A DNA stretch of 64,000 nt. Origin: Sphingobacterium daejeonense. Its GTDB lineage: Bacteria; Bacteroidota; Bacteroidia; Sphingobacteriales; Sphingobacteriaceae. Under the pieces are notes generated by a model. It was not told the origin of the DNA. It saw only the letters and a list, made by a program, of their open reading frames with translations, and searched no databases. Location: NCBI RefSeq assembly GCF_901472535.1, contig NZ_LR590470.1, positions 4,278,001 to 4,342,000 of the forward strand. Direction: 5' to 3'. A program made the translations under genes and the position numbers. Below are positions 41,485 through 50,869 of this stretch, in pieces (the first letter of the stretch is position 1; each line of letters starts with the position of its first letter).

Positions 41485-42646
41485 TTATTTAATCTTCTCA
41501 GTCAGAAAAATGATTTCTTTATAATTGTCTTTCTCGTAAAGAATACCAATAGTATTGGGTTTTATCAGTACAATGTCTGAATAGGCTGAATATGCACCTT
41601 TGTAACCCTCAGGAGCTTTGGCAATCAATTTATTATAATACCAAGACTTTCCCTTATCTTTTGATAGCCTCAAGGTCAAGTTATTACGATCTTTCTCATC
41701 TGCAGCATTAATATGAGCCAAAATAAATTTTTTACCTTTTTTCCATGATAAAGCAGATCCTTGATTGATTGGATCAGGTAGATTAGCATCAGGAGATGAA
41801 CTCACCCATGTCTGTCCAGCATCTTTAGAAATCGAAATAACCCTTTGTTTAGGAGTCAATTGTTGGTTCCGAGAACTCATATACACTTCATTGTCTCCTA
41901 TTTGAGCAGCAATAGATTCATTCGTTCCGGGATACGGAAGGTTATCACTCAATTTAAAGGTTTTTCCATGATCGTCAGAATAAAAAGGCATGAGCATTCC
42001 AATCTTTACCTTGTGGCTGTGGGATCCCCGGCACTGTGATTGGCAGCGATGTAAATCCTACCTTTATTAGGCCCTGAAACAAATTGAAATCCATGCCCTG
42101 GTGTATTTGCATAGGTTCTCCAATCCTCAGAAAAAGAATATTCAGGATTTATTTCTGTTTGTTTTTGGCCTATGTGTCTGCGTTGTGATGTTCACAGGTT
42201 CTGACCATGTTTTGCTCCATCAGTCGAGGTAATGTACCATACTTCTCGTAGACCTTTACCTTTTCTCACTTCGCCTTCATGATTATTTCCGGTATTATAA
42301 AAAAGGAATATTCTACCTTCAGGATATGCAGGGTCCAATAAATCTGCTACTGGGGCTGCATTTCCCGCTTGAAGTTTATCATAGTCTGCCGCAACCTTCA
42401 AATCCCCCCCAAGTCTTGCCGTTATCCTTGCTAACTTTATATACAATGTCCACATTGCCATAATCTCCCGCATGATCTACACGGCCTTCGGAAAAAGCAA
42501 TCAATTCCCCATTCTTGTTTTTTATTATGGCAGGAATTCTATAGCTCGCATAGCCCATCATCCCCAGATCTAAATACAACAGTTTCTTGCGCTTGAACCC
42601 CAGAAAGTAAGCAAACAGCTAATAATGATAATAATAGTTTTTTCAT
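41485..42646 (-). CDS. nanH: Exo-alpha-sialidase (GH33), multiple frameshifts
   Basis: A signal peptide (MKKLLLSLLAVCLLSGVQAQ, start 42646) precedes the sialidase propeller. The family RIP motif is present as SYRIPAIIKN (catalytic Arg of the triad), and five Asp boxes can be read: SKDNGKTWG, STDGAKTWS, SDDHGKTF, SKDAGQTW and SKDKGKSW. GFQFVSGPNKGRIYIAANH and KGAYSAYSDIVLIKP (Tyr/Asp region) follow. Breaks lie near 42555, 42390, 42200 and 42020. About 387 residues rejoined. It releases terminal sialic acid from glycoconjugates. Last gene of the nan operon, 11 bases after the epimerase gene. Confidence 0.9.
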
Positions 42647-42657
42647 ATTTGGTAAAT

Positions 42658-43845
42658 TTAAACTTTGAACTTATTGATTACTGCCCAACAATACCATTCT
42701 TGCCTAGGCAAATGAAAAGGTCCTTTAAACATATTGCCTTTCGCAGTTTGGGCAATACTTCCATCTTTATGAAGATAACCAAACCATTCCCCATGTTCAC
42801 TATCATGAAAATGCTTATAGGCATAATCATGGATAAGTTTATGCATCGTTGAATATTTTCTCATCCTTGGTTATTAAATAAGCTAATAGACAAGCAATTA
42901 TGGTTTCATTCTGTGGCCACCAAAATTTTCATATCTTGCCAATACTCCTGCACCGGCTTGTTATAGACATCTCGGAAATATAAGATTCCACCATGTTCCT
43001 CATCCCAACCTCTTTCCCACATATAATCCAACATCCTTAACCCCTAAATCAATCAAATGTTGATCCATGCCTCGATAAATGGCTTCATGTAAAATAAAAC
43101 CATGCGCCCTCAATAGCATGACCTGGATTTAATGTCCTGCCCATCAATGTGATCTATAATATCCCCATCTAATGAAACCTGCTCCATAACACAGCGAATA
43201 TCATCTTTTACAAAATTTTTCCTCAATTTCTTTGATCCAGCCCATGATAGCTTCGTCACACCGAGGGTCACCGATTGTTTCCCTCAATTGCTGCGCTGTA
43301 TTGCACATAATCATTGGAATGCCAATACCTTTACTTGGTCTTGTATCCTCAAACTTTGGATCCATTACCCTTTTTCCATTAGCATATTCTAAACAAACGG
43401 TAAACATTTCCCTCGCAAAAGTTGCTGCCTCACCACTGCCAGAAGCTTTAGCATAGGCAGCGCTCGCAATAACAGCAAATGTTTCCGAGAAAAAATAGCG
43501 ACGCATCCGAATCGGATTTCCTTCACGGTCCACATGAAAATACATCTTGCCATCAGGGTTGAAACACTTATCCCTGATAAATTCGTAGCCTAGTCTTGCA
43601 CCTTCCAAACCATTCTTGACGTGGCTCCACTGTATTGTACAATGTTGATAGTAAACCAACATGCTCGCCCCTGAATCCAAACAGCTTTATCCGTATCTAT
43701 CAATGTGCCGTCATAGTCCCGCATCAATAAATAACCCCCGAATTCATGATCATATGATCTAGGAAAACCAAAATGGAACCGTATCGTTTATTAATTGATT
43801 TTTATAAAATTCAGCTAGATTGTCCAGCTCTTCATTTGTATACAT
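42658..43845 (-). CDS. AGE-family N-acylglucosamine 2-epimerase-like (three or more frameshifts)
   Basis: An (alpha/alpha)6-barrel isomerase. MYTNEELDNLAEFYKNQL (start 43845) is followed by PRSYDHEFGGYLLMRDYDG, RMRRYFFSETFAVIASAAYA (catalytic His and Arg neighbourhood), LNPGHAIEGAWFILHEA (His/Glu metal-free active site), YMWERGWDEEHGGILYFRD, FWWPQNETI and YKHFHDSEHGEWFGYLHKDG. Breaks lie near 43760, 43690, 43190 and 42960. About 395 residues rejoined. In this context it most likely converts ManNAc from NanA to GlcNAc, like the NanE role in Tannerella-type nan clusters, although AGE-family members differ in substrate. It is followed by the sialidase gene and lies 4 bases from the nanS stop. 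Confidence 0.87.
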
Positions 43846-43849
43846 TTTT

Positions 43850-45932
43850 TTAGTTTTTTATTGAAAAGGTCGAAACAGGAACTGATTCTTCATTCATTAA
43901 ATTTGCCCTTGTAAATGCCTGATAACCATAATATATCTTAGACAAAGATTTTGGATTAAATAGGATGACTTTATTCCCTTTTATCTCTTTAACATGTAAG
44001 ACTTCAAACTCCCCATTATTATCCATTCCTTGAAATCCAATAACCTCTTTGCCACCTAATACTTTAATATTTTTTGGCGTTATTGAACTCAATCACGAAT
44101 AAATTGTTCTTTATTGGATAGGCTTTGATTGGCTGTGGAGTATCCGAGTTGATATTTTTTCCAAACTCATGTTTCTTAACGAGATTAGACAAACGGATAC
44201 CAATTGGAATTTTGTCTTTAGGGTGCACTTCAAGAGAATCACCTAAGTCTGAACTAACAGCCATAAATACATTTGGAATTTCTGAACAAATCAACCTTTG
44301 GCTATCCCTAAAATATGGCCAAGAGGGACGATCGATACTAGATAGTTGTACAACATAAAAGGGAAGTTTGTCCTTGACATTGCCACTATTAGCAAAATTC
44401 TTGCGCCAGGAATGAACGAGGGTTTTAAATAAATGTTCGTGCAGTTCAACGTTATGAGCATTACTCTCCCCTTGATACCATAGGACAGCCTTAATATTAG
44501 TATTCTTCCATTTCACTAATCCTGCTTCAAAGTTGTAAGAAGGATCAAATGGGTGACGCTGGTGTTTTATACTAGACTGCTTCAAATTTACTCCAGCTCT
44601 TTCTTTACAGAAATCTTGAATGAAATCTGATTTTCTCCAAGTATGGATGTATCCCGCAAGTAAATCATCACTCTCCAAGCATTCCCTAGAAATCCAAGAC
44701 TCGGTATTAGAGCCTCCAACAGCCAATTCAATAATACCAACCGGAACATTGCTGTCTTGATGGATATCCAATCCAAAACTATAAGCAATCGCTGAAAAAT
44801 TCGATGAATTTTCAGCGTTCAGAGTTTCCCAGGTTCCTGTGAAAAATTCCAGATCGTTCACCTTTTTCAAAATATCAGTACTCCATTCAGAATTGTTCGT
44901 TTCTACTAGATTTTTGCTCTTGAAGATTCTGATTTGATTATTTAAACTTGCATTCCCTATCAGCGGTTCAGAATTTTTTGCCAATTTTAATGGGAATGCC
45001 ATGTTGGATTGCCCAGATGCCAAATAAACATCTCCAAACAAAATATTCCCTAATAAAATAGAATCCTGATCAGTCTTAATCTTTATTAAATATGGACCTC
45101 CGGCAGAATGGGGATTAATACCTACTTCCCAATTCCCTAATTCATCAGCTTGGGAGGAATAAGTCTTGTTCTCTAATTCAAGGATTACCTTTTCTTTAGA
45201 AGATGCTTTACCATAAATAGAAACTTTTTCGTCGCGTTGAAGAACCATATTTGACCCAATTGTATTAGAAACAGATAATTTCTGCCTAACAGGAACAATA
45301 TGTTTAAATACATTTTCTGCTAATATCTTTGCACCTTGTTCATTTGGATGCAGATAATCATCAAAAAGATCTATGCGGCTTGCTAAAGATATTTTGTTGT
45401 CAATAAGTCTATAGTTGTTTAAGATAGCTATATCTTCAATATTTTTTTGAATCTGGTTGTACCATTCCCTTGTTCCGGATAAAAATCGTGCATGTCCACT
45501 GAAAATGGGAGTCATCTGACATACATAAATCTCAATATTAGGGTTATGTTGTTTAAATAATGAGACTAGCTTATAATAATCCTTCGTAAAATCTAATTTA
45601 TAATTTGGCCAGTTTCTCGGATCTGTATCATTTAATCCTAATGATATCACCACGATATCTGGACTGAATTCTAAAGCATCCTTTAACTCTTCTGATTTTA
45701 AATAGGGATTATGTCCTTTTTCCAATAAGGTAGCGCCGCTTTTTCCAAAATTACCAACCACAAATCCCTCACCTAATAATTCTTGCAATTGCGCAGGATA
45801 GGATTTCCCATTAGCCAAATTATATCCTTTGGTAACAGAATCTCCAATGCATGCAACCCTCTTTTTTGTTTGCGCAAAGAGAGAACTAATGGAGATGAAA
45901 ATGAAAAACAAAAATTTAATCGATTGCTTCAT
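43850..45932 (-). CDS. nanS: Sialate O-acetylesterase with N-terminal SGNH domain (one frameshift)
   Basis: About 693 residues. A signal peptide (residues 1-20, ending SSLFAQ) precedes two hydrolase domains. The first, residues 25-215, is SGNH: GDS at 30-32, LND at 100-102 and DDYLHP at 191-196 (Asp/His). The second, about 220-690, is the sialate O-acetylesterase type: ASGQSNM (305-311) carries the Ser, LWYQGESN at 484-491 and HPKDK near 570. The pair resembles the two-domain EstA/NanS of Tannerella forsythia. It removes acetyl groups that block sialidase. One frameshift near 44080 lies in the last 80 codons. Its start overlaps the transporter stop by 17 bases. Confidence 0.92.
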
Positions 45933-47142
45933 TATACTTTGGTTTTAAAACAGCCAATTGAATAATCAAAACTATCAACACTATTCCTGCCAATAGGGCG
46001 AAATCACTTCCTAATTGCCCTGCATCTGCAGAAGCACCCAATAATTTAGTAATATATGCACCAGCAAAAACACCAACCATATTCATAATACCATATGCTG
46101 TAGCTCTGTATTTGGAAGAAACAAATTGACAGAGAATAGGCATATTATTGGCATCGAACATGCCAAAGCCAAACCCAAACATCAAACCAGCTAAGACAAT
46201 AGCAAACACACTATGCCCATAACCTATGAGAATAACCGCAGGAATAGTTAATCCAAGACCTATTGCACTTGTATAAATCCTCCCCCGCAAGTTTCTTTGA
46301 ATCCATTTGTCTGAAATAATTCCGCCAGATATAACCCCAAAGAACGATGACAGAGCAATTGTTATGGTAGCCAATGGACCAGCTTGTTCCATCGGTATGT
46401 GCAAATTCTCTGAGAATAAAGTTGGCAACCAATTCTTTGTTGCCCAGCCCGGCAAACTTGGAACAGCAAAGTATAGCAAAATCACCCAAAACGCTACGTT
46501 TGAAAACAATAAGGATATACCTTTGAATAATGAGGTCTTATCTCCAATAATTTTTTTAGCAACAGATCTATGGTCTGTTTCATGTAGGAAAAATATCAAT
46601 ACAAAAGAATAAACTATTCCAATCAATCCGAATAATATAAAGGTATAATGCCAGGAAAAAGATGCTGCAACTGTTCCGCCAAACCCTCCCAATGCCTGCC
46701 CAAAATAAAACCCTGTCATGTGGATCCCAATTGCCAAAGACCTGCTTTTATCCGAATGGTAATCAGCAATCAATGACAGTCCTGCAGGAATATATAAAGC
46801 CTCACTTACACCCATTATAGCTCTTAATGCATATAATTGCTCATAAGTATTGGCATAACCCATAGCCAACGTAACAGCAGACCACACAAACAAACTCCCA
46901 ACAATCAACCATTTACGGTTCCATTTGTCAGCAACCATTCCTGCAACGGGGCTCATAAATCCATAAATCCACAGAAATACAGCCATTAGATTGCCAAATA
47001 CAGCAGCACTCTCCAGCTCAACAATATCAATCGCCATTGCCGGACGCATGGTCGACAAAATCTGGCGATCCATATAATTTAACAATGCCACAAACCATAG
47101 TAACCCAACAACCACCCAAGGATATTTATTGCTATTTCTCAT
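45916..47142 (-). CDS. nanT: MFS transporter for sialic acid (NanT-like)
   Basis: A 408-residue membrane protein with about 12 segments. It starts PWVVVGLLWFVALLNYMDRQ, with the conserved YMDRQ of anion/hexuronate-type MFS carriers, then MSPVAGMVADKWNRKWLIVG (the TM2-3 GxxxDRxxRR loop) and the second-half counterpart FGVISGGIISDKWIQR. Anion:cation symporter relatives include NanT of Bacteroidota nan clusters. Its position between nanM and nanS makes sialic acid the most likely solute, carried across the inner membrane. The ATG follows the nanM stop by 25 bases. Intact. Confidence 0.88.
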   Translation of the reverse strand: MRNSNKYPWVVVGLLWFVALLNYMDRQILSTMRPAMAIDIVELESAAVFGNLMAVFLWIYGFMSPVAGMVADKWNRKWLIVGSLFVWSAVTLAMGYANTYEQLYALRAIMGVSEALYIPAGLSLIADYHSDKSRSLAIGIHMTGFYFGQALGGFGGTVAASFSWHYTFILFGLIGIVYSFVLIFFLHETDHRSVAKKIIGDKTSLFKGISLLFSNVAFWVILLYFAVPSLPGWATKNWLPTLFSENLHIPMEQAGPLATITIALSSFFGVISGGIISDKWIQRNLRGRIYTSAIGLGLTIPAVILIGYGHSVFAIVLAGLMFGFGFGMFDANNMPILCQFVSSKYRATAYGIMNMVGVFAGAYITKLLGASADAGQLGSDFALLAGIVLIVLIIQLAVLKPKYNEAID

Positions 47143-47167
47143 AGATTATAATTTCTTATCAGGATCA

Positions 47168-48298
47168 TTAATTGGACCCTGCAATCTTTCCAACTAAAAT
47201 TTGATCCGTTCGAACTCCCGCTCTTATCTCACCTGATGGTATTACAAAAATGTTATCCTTTAGGACTGCGGAAGTAGTAACCGGACTTAATCGCGGCATT
47301 CCTTCCAAAGCCATCCATGCACCTGTTACCAAATCAAAAGCCCAAATCTCTTTGCTAAAACCCGGATGATTTAATTGAATATCATTTTTAACACCGATAA
47401 GACTATCTTTCTTGACCTGATTGGATTCTAAATTAATCTGACCCAGCAAATCCTCAACTTTATGAAAGGTATTTGCTTGATCACCTCCAAACACCAAGAT
47501 TTTACCCTGATAGTACAAACCTGTTCCCGCAGCAACAGCTGTAGGAAGCTGACCAATAGTTTTTATATTTTTAAAATTAATATCTATTTCCAAGATATCG
47601 TCATAAATATCACTGCGCGAATTCGCGTTTCTTTTCCTGCCCCCAATTACATAAATCTTATTTAAACCATCACTGACAACAACTGCGTGACTAACAGGAT
47701 ATGGAAGTGTTAAATATTCTTGCCAGCCATCGCCATTCTCTTTCAGATGCAATTGAAAGACCTTATCAGAAACATGATCAGAGTTTTCTCCTCCAACAAA
47801 GTATAAATGGTTACCTCCTCCAACTAATCCGCCATTCGTTAATGGATACGGCAAATCTGGCATTTGAGTTTTCTCTAGGTTTTCATCTTTATTCAACTGA
47901 TACCTGTAAACTTCTCCAATTGCACCATTTTCATTTTCTCCCCCAGCACTATACAGGACATCTGAAATATTTACATTGGCAGAATAGGCGGAAGCATCCT
48001 CTAAAGCGAACTGCTTATAGAATTTCAATTCGGAACCTTCAAATGAATATAAATAAGCTGATTTTTGATAAACCTTTTTGCCTCCATCCCAAGGCATACC
48101 TTCTGGAAAATTAGCTCCTCCAGCAATTAAAAGACGATTCCCAAAAACACCAACCAAAGGCCCTGCTACCCCTAAATTAGGCTTACCAAATTCTTCCGGT
48201 AACTTGCTCGCATTACCCCATTCTAAATGAAGCTTCCCTTCATTACCTGAACATCCAACCATCAAAATCGCCATTGATATTATAACCTTGAATTGCAT
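47168..48298 (-). CDS. nanM: N-acetylneuraminate epimerase, cyclically permuted mutarotase family
   Basis: A 376-residue kelch beta-propeller lipoprotein. MQFKVIISMAILMVGC ends in a lipobox Cys. Kelch-type units follow: LVGVFGNRLLIAGGANFPEG, DVLYSAGGENENGAIGEVYR, NGGLVGGGNHLYFVGGENSD, LNKIYVIGGRKRNANSRSDI and GKILVFGGDQANTFHKVED. This fits the 'cyclically permuted mutarotase' family, close to NanM, which speeds alpha-to-beta conversion of N-acetylneuraminate in the periplasm. Its start codon overlaps the nanA stop (TAATG at 48296-48300), so the two are translationally coupled. Intact. Confidence 0.9.
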   Translation of the reverse strand: MQFKVIISMAILMVGCSGNEGKLHLEWGNASKLPEEFGKPNLGVAGPLVGVFGNRLLIAGGANFPEGMPWDGGKKVYQKSAYLYSFEGSELKFYKQFALEDASAYSANVNISDVLYSAGGENENGAIGEVYRYQLNKDENLEKTQMPDLPYPLTNGGLVGGGNHLYFVGGENSDHVSDKVFQLHLKENGDGWQEYLTLPYPVSHAVVVSDGLNKIYVIGGRKRNANSRSDIYDDILEIDINFKNIKTIGQLPTAVAAGTGLYYQGKILVFGGDQANTFHKVEDLLGQINLESNQVKKDSLIGVKNDIQLNHPGFSKEIWAFDLVTGAWMALEGMPRLSPVTTSAVLKDNIFVIPSGEIRAGVRTDQILVGKIAGSN

Positions 48299-49221
48299 TA
48301 TCGAATAGATTTAAATCCTGCAAAACCCAAATCCTCTACTTCTCTCTTAAATAATTCAAATTGATCGCTTGACATATTTGCTATAGGTAATCGAAACTCA
48401 CCACAATCCAAATCAACCAATTTCATATAAGATTTTCCAGTAGCAATGCCCCCATATTTCCCTAACAAACGAATCATGTCAATTGATTTTTGTTGTGATT
48501 TATTTGCCTTTTCTAAATCACCATTATTATAGGCTTCAATTAATTCTAAATATAATGGTGCAGCATAATTGTAAGTACTTCCAACTGCTCCCTTAGAACC
48601 TAAAACCAATGAAGACAACATATTTTCATCACGGCCCCACAACATATCATATTTTCTTTCTTGAAAATTTAAACAGGATAAGAAATCCATAAAATCTTCG
48701 TGGGTATATTTGATTCCTCTGAAAGTAGGTATCTTATTGTCCACTTCCATCAATAGATCGATCATATTGAAATTACCACCTGTCAATACTGGAATATGGT
48801 AATAGTAAAATGCAGTATGAGGTGCAGCAGCAGCAATCTCAGCACAACATTTCGCCAATTGTTGAACGCCAGCAGGCTTAAAATAAAAAGGAGAAGTAAA
48901 TGAAATAGCATCTGCACCTTCTTGTTCAGATATAACAGCAAGCTGTTTACATTCCTTGATATTTGTGCCACCCAAAAACATAATCAATGCAAAATCAGGA
49001 TCATTTTTCGTTAAGGACGTCCAGGCTTTTAAAACAGAAACCTTTTCATCGAAAGTAAGAGAAACACCTTCCCCAGTAGATCCACAAATAAAAGCACCCT
49101 TAACATGGTTCTTCTTTAATGATTCATAATAAGAAGGGATAAGATCTAGATTTAATTCTCCGTTGGAATCAAATGGAGTGAAAGGAGCGGCTATTAATCC
49201 TTCAATTTTGTTAGTTAGCAT
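48298..49221 (-). CDS. nanA: N-acetylneuraminate lyase
   Basis: A 307-residue class I aldolase of the DapA/NanA family. GSTGE at 47-51 binds the pyruvate carboxylate, Tyr141 in YYYHIP is the proton-relay residue, and Lys171 in GIKYTHED forms the Schiff base. HEDFMDF and the absence of dapA-type context, plus neighbours nanM and nanT, point to sialic acid lyase, which splits Neu5Ac to ManNAc and pyruvate in the cytoplasm. It is the first catabolic gene after susC/susD and lies behind a hairpin terminator (49234-49262). Intact, with start ATG 49221. Confidence 0.94.
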   Translation of the reverse strand: MLTNKIEGLIAAPFTPFDSNGELNLDLIPSYYESLKKNHVKGAFICGSTGEGVSLTFDEKVSVLKAWTSLTKNDPDFALIMFLGGTNIKECKQLAVISEQEGADAISFTSPFYFKPAGVQQLAKCCAEIAAAAPHTAFYYYHIPVLTGGNFNMIDLLMEVDNKIPTFRGIKYTHEDFMDFLSCLNFQERKYDMLWGRDENMLSSLVLGSKGAVGSTYNYAAPLYLELIEAYNNGDLEKANKSQQKSIDMIRLLGKYGGIATGKSYMKLVDLDCGEFRLPIANMSSDQFELFKREVEDLGFAGFKSIR

Positions 49222-49233
49222 AGTGTAAATGTG

Positions 49234-49262
49234 TAAAAACTATCCTAGAAGACTAGGATAGT
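49234..49262 (-). terminator. Intra-operon terminator/attenuator between susD and nanA
   Basis: A perfect 10-base stem ACTATCCTAG (49239-49248) / CTAGGATAGT (49253-49262) with loop AAGA, followed on the minus strand by TTTTTA. It lies 17 bases beyond the susD stop and 12 before the nanA start, so part of the transcripts should end here. Confidence 0.85.
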
Positions 49263-49279
49263 ATTGTTAAAATTATAAA

Positions 49280-50857
49280 TTATGTTCCTGAATAACCAGG
49301 ATTCTGATCTCCTGTAAGTTTAGGGTCTGCGGATAAGGTGCCTAAATCAATTGGCCATAATATCTTATGTTTTTGAGAATCATTGTTCTCCAATACGCCG
49401 ACTAGATTTAAATCTTTTCGGAATACTAATGGTCTGCCATTACCGTCTTGCATTCTTCTCAAATCATACCATCGCTTTCCTTCAGCCACAAATTCTTTGC
49501 TACGCTCATAAAATATAGCAATTTCATTCGACTCAAAGGAACCATTTACAAACTGTGGAGCATTTCCCTGATAAGCTCTATTACGAACCATCATGATTTC
49601 AGCAGTCGGGTCCTGGTTCAATTTGTTCTTAATTTCTGCCAATAGTAAATAGGCATCTGCCAAACGATAAATTGGATAATCATCCGTATATACTCTAATA
49701 TCATTCTGGAATGTTCCTAAATACTTTCTTAGGACAACCGCATGTAAATCTCCTTTATTAAAGTTTAGGAAGGTAAAATTAGCACGTTGGTCCGCTGCAT
49801 CAAACAATTGATACAGATCGTATTTATATTCATATCTTAAAATCGTACCACTGGATGCAATCTTCAATGGATCACCATCAATACTATTGCCTTTATCATC
49901 CACAAAACCCGAGAGAACATCTGCCGGTGCATAAATAAAATAAGGGAATAATGTATTAGCTGCTTCTCCCGTTAAGTAACGGATAGCAAATATGATCTCA
50001 TTGTTACCTTTATTTGCTGCTACACTTGCAGAATTAAATACATTTTCAAATGAACTCTGTAAAGAAAATTTAGGGATTACGGCCTCAACTGCTGTTTTTG
50101 CGGTTTGCAAATCTTGCTGTGTTGCTGTTGGAGCTGATCCATCAATAGAAACTTTCGCAGACCACAAATATACCTCTGCCTTTAACATCTGAGATGCGGC
50201 CAAAGACCATTGCCCTTTTTGATCCTTAATGCTGAAATCATCCCCAAATGAAGAAACAGACTTATTAATCTCCTCTTTGATGAAATCTAAAGACTCCTTC
50301 TCTGTTTTTGTCCTTGCCGTGTATGCTGACTCCGCTGAACTTGGTGTATTGATCGCCACCAAAGGCTCTGTAACAAGAGGAATGCGACCATATGTACGAA
50401 AAAGATGGAAATAATAAAATGCCCTGATTCCATGTGCCTGCCCTAAATAATAAGCCTTCTTGTCATCCGAGAGATAACTAGCATTATTAACTTGATAAAT
50501 AAAGTTGTTCACCTGAAAGATTGGTGCATAAAGACCGGCCCAGCCTGATATACCCGTCGCACTTTCGCGTAGATCCTGAATGATAATATTGGCAGAACTT
50601 AAAGAAGATGTCCCCGTAAAACCTGTACCATCACGCAATGTACCGCCTCGAAGCTCTCCCAATGTCCAAAATGTACTCTGATTATTTCTTAATTGCGCGT
50701 GCAAGCCTTTCATTGCTCCACTTACCTGCTCCTCATTTTTCCAAAAACTGCCACTGGCAAAATAGTCCTCAGGAACTAAATCCAAATCCATCTTGCTACA
50801 TGATGTCATCCAACCCGTAGATGCCATTAATGCGATCGCTAAAAATATATTTTTCAT
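49280..50857 (-). CDS. nanU: SusD/RagB nutrient-binding lipoprotein (NanU-like)
   Basis: A 525-residue lipoprotein: signal MKNIFLAIALMASTGWMTSC with Cys20 lipidated. SusD features in order are YFASGSFWKNEEQVSGAMKG, YLGQAHGIRAFYYFHLFRTY (TPR helix pair), LAASQMLKAEVYLWSAKVS, YPIYRLADAYLLLAEIKN and the C-terminal FYERSKEFVAEGKRWYDLRR. It should bind sialic acid at the cell surface and lid the adjacent SusC. The gene follows susC by 12 bases. The symbol follows Tannerella NanU and rests on locus context only. Intact. Confidence 0.9.
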   Translation of the reverse strand: MKNIFLAIALMASTGWMTSCSKMDLDLVPEDYFASGSFWKNEEQVSGAMKGLHAQLRNNQSTFWTLGELRGGTLRDGTGFTGTSSLSSANIIIQDLRESATGISGWAGLYAPIFQVNNFIYQVNNASYLSDDKKAYYLGQAHGIRAFYYFHLFRTYGRIPLVTEPLVAINTPSSAESAYTARTKTEKESLDFIKEEINKSVSSFGDDFSIKDQKGQWSLAASQMLKAEVYLWSAKVSIDGSAPTATQQDLQTAKTAVEAVIPKFSLQSSFENVFNSASVAANKGNNEIIFAIRYLTGEAANTLFPYFIYAPADVLSGFVDDKGNSIDGDPLKIASSGTILRYEYKYDLYQLFDAADQRANFTFLNFNKGDLHAVVLRKYLGTFQNDIRVYTDDYPIYRLADAYLLLAEIKNKLNQDPTAEIMMVRNRAYQGNAPQFVNGSFESNEIAIFYERSKEFVAEGKRWYDLRRMQDGNGRPLVFRKDLNLVGVLENNDSQKHKILWPIDLGTLSADPKLTGDQNPGYSGT

Positions 50858-50869
50858 AATAAAAGGCTC

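Noticed and set aside
47701..48114. 137-codon plus-strand frame opposite nanM
   Set aside because: Antisense to a well-supported kelch protein; composition is that of a shadow frame.
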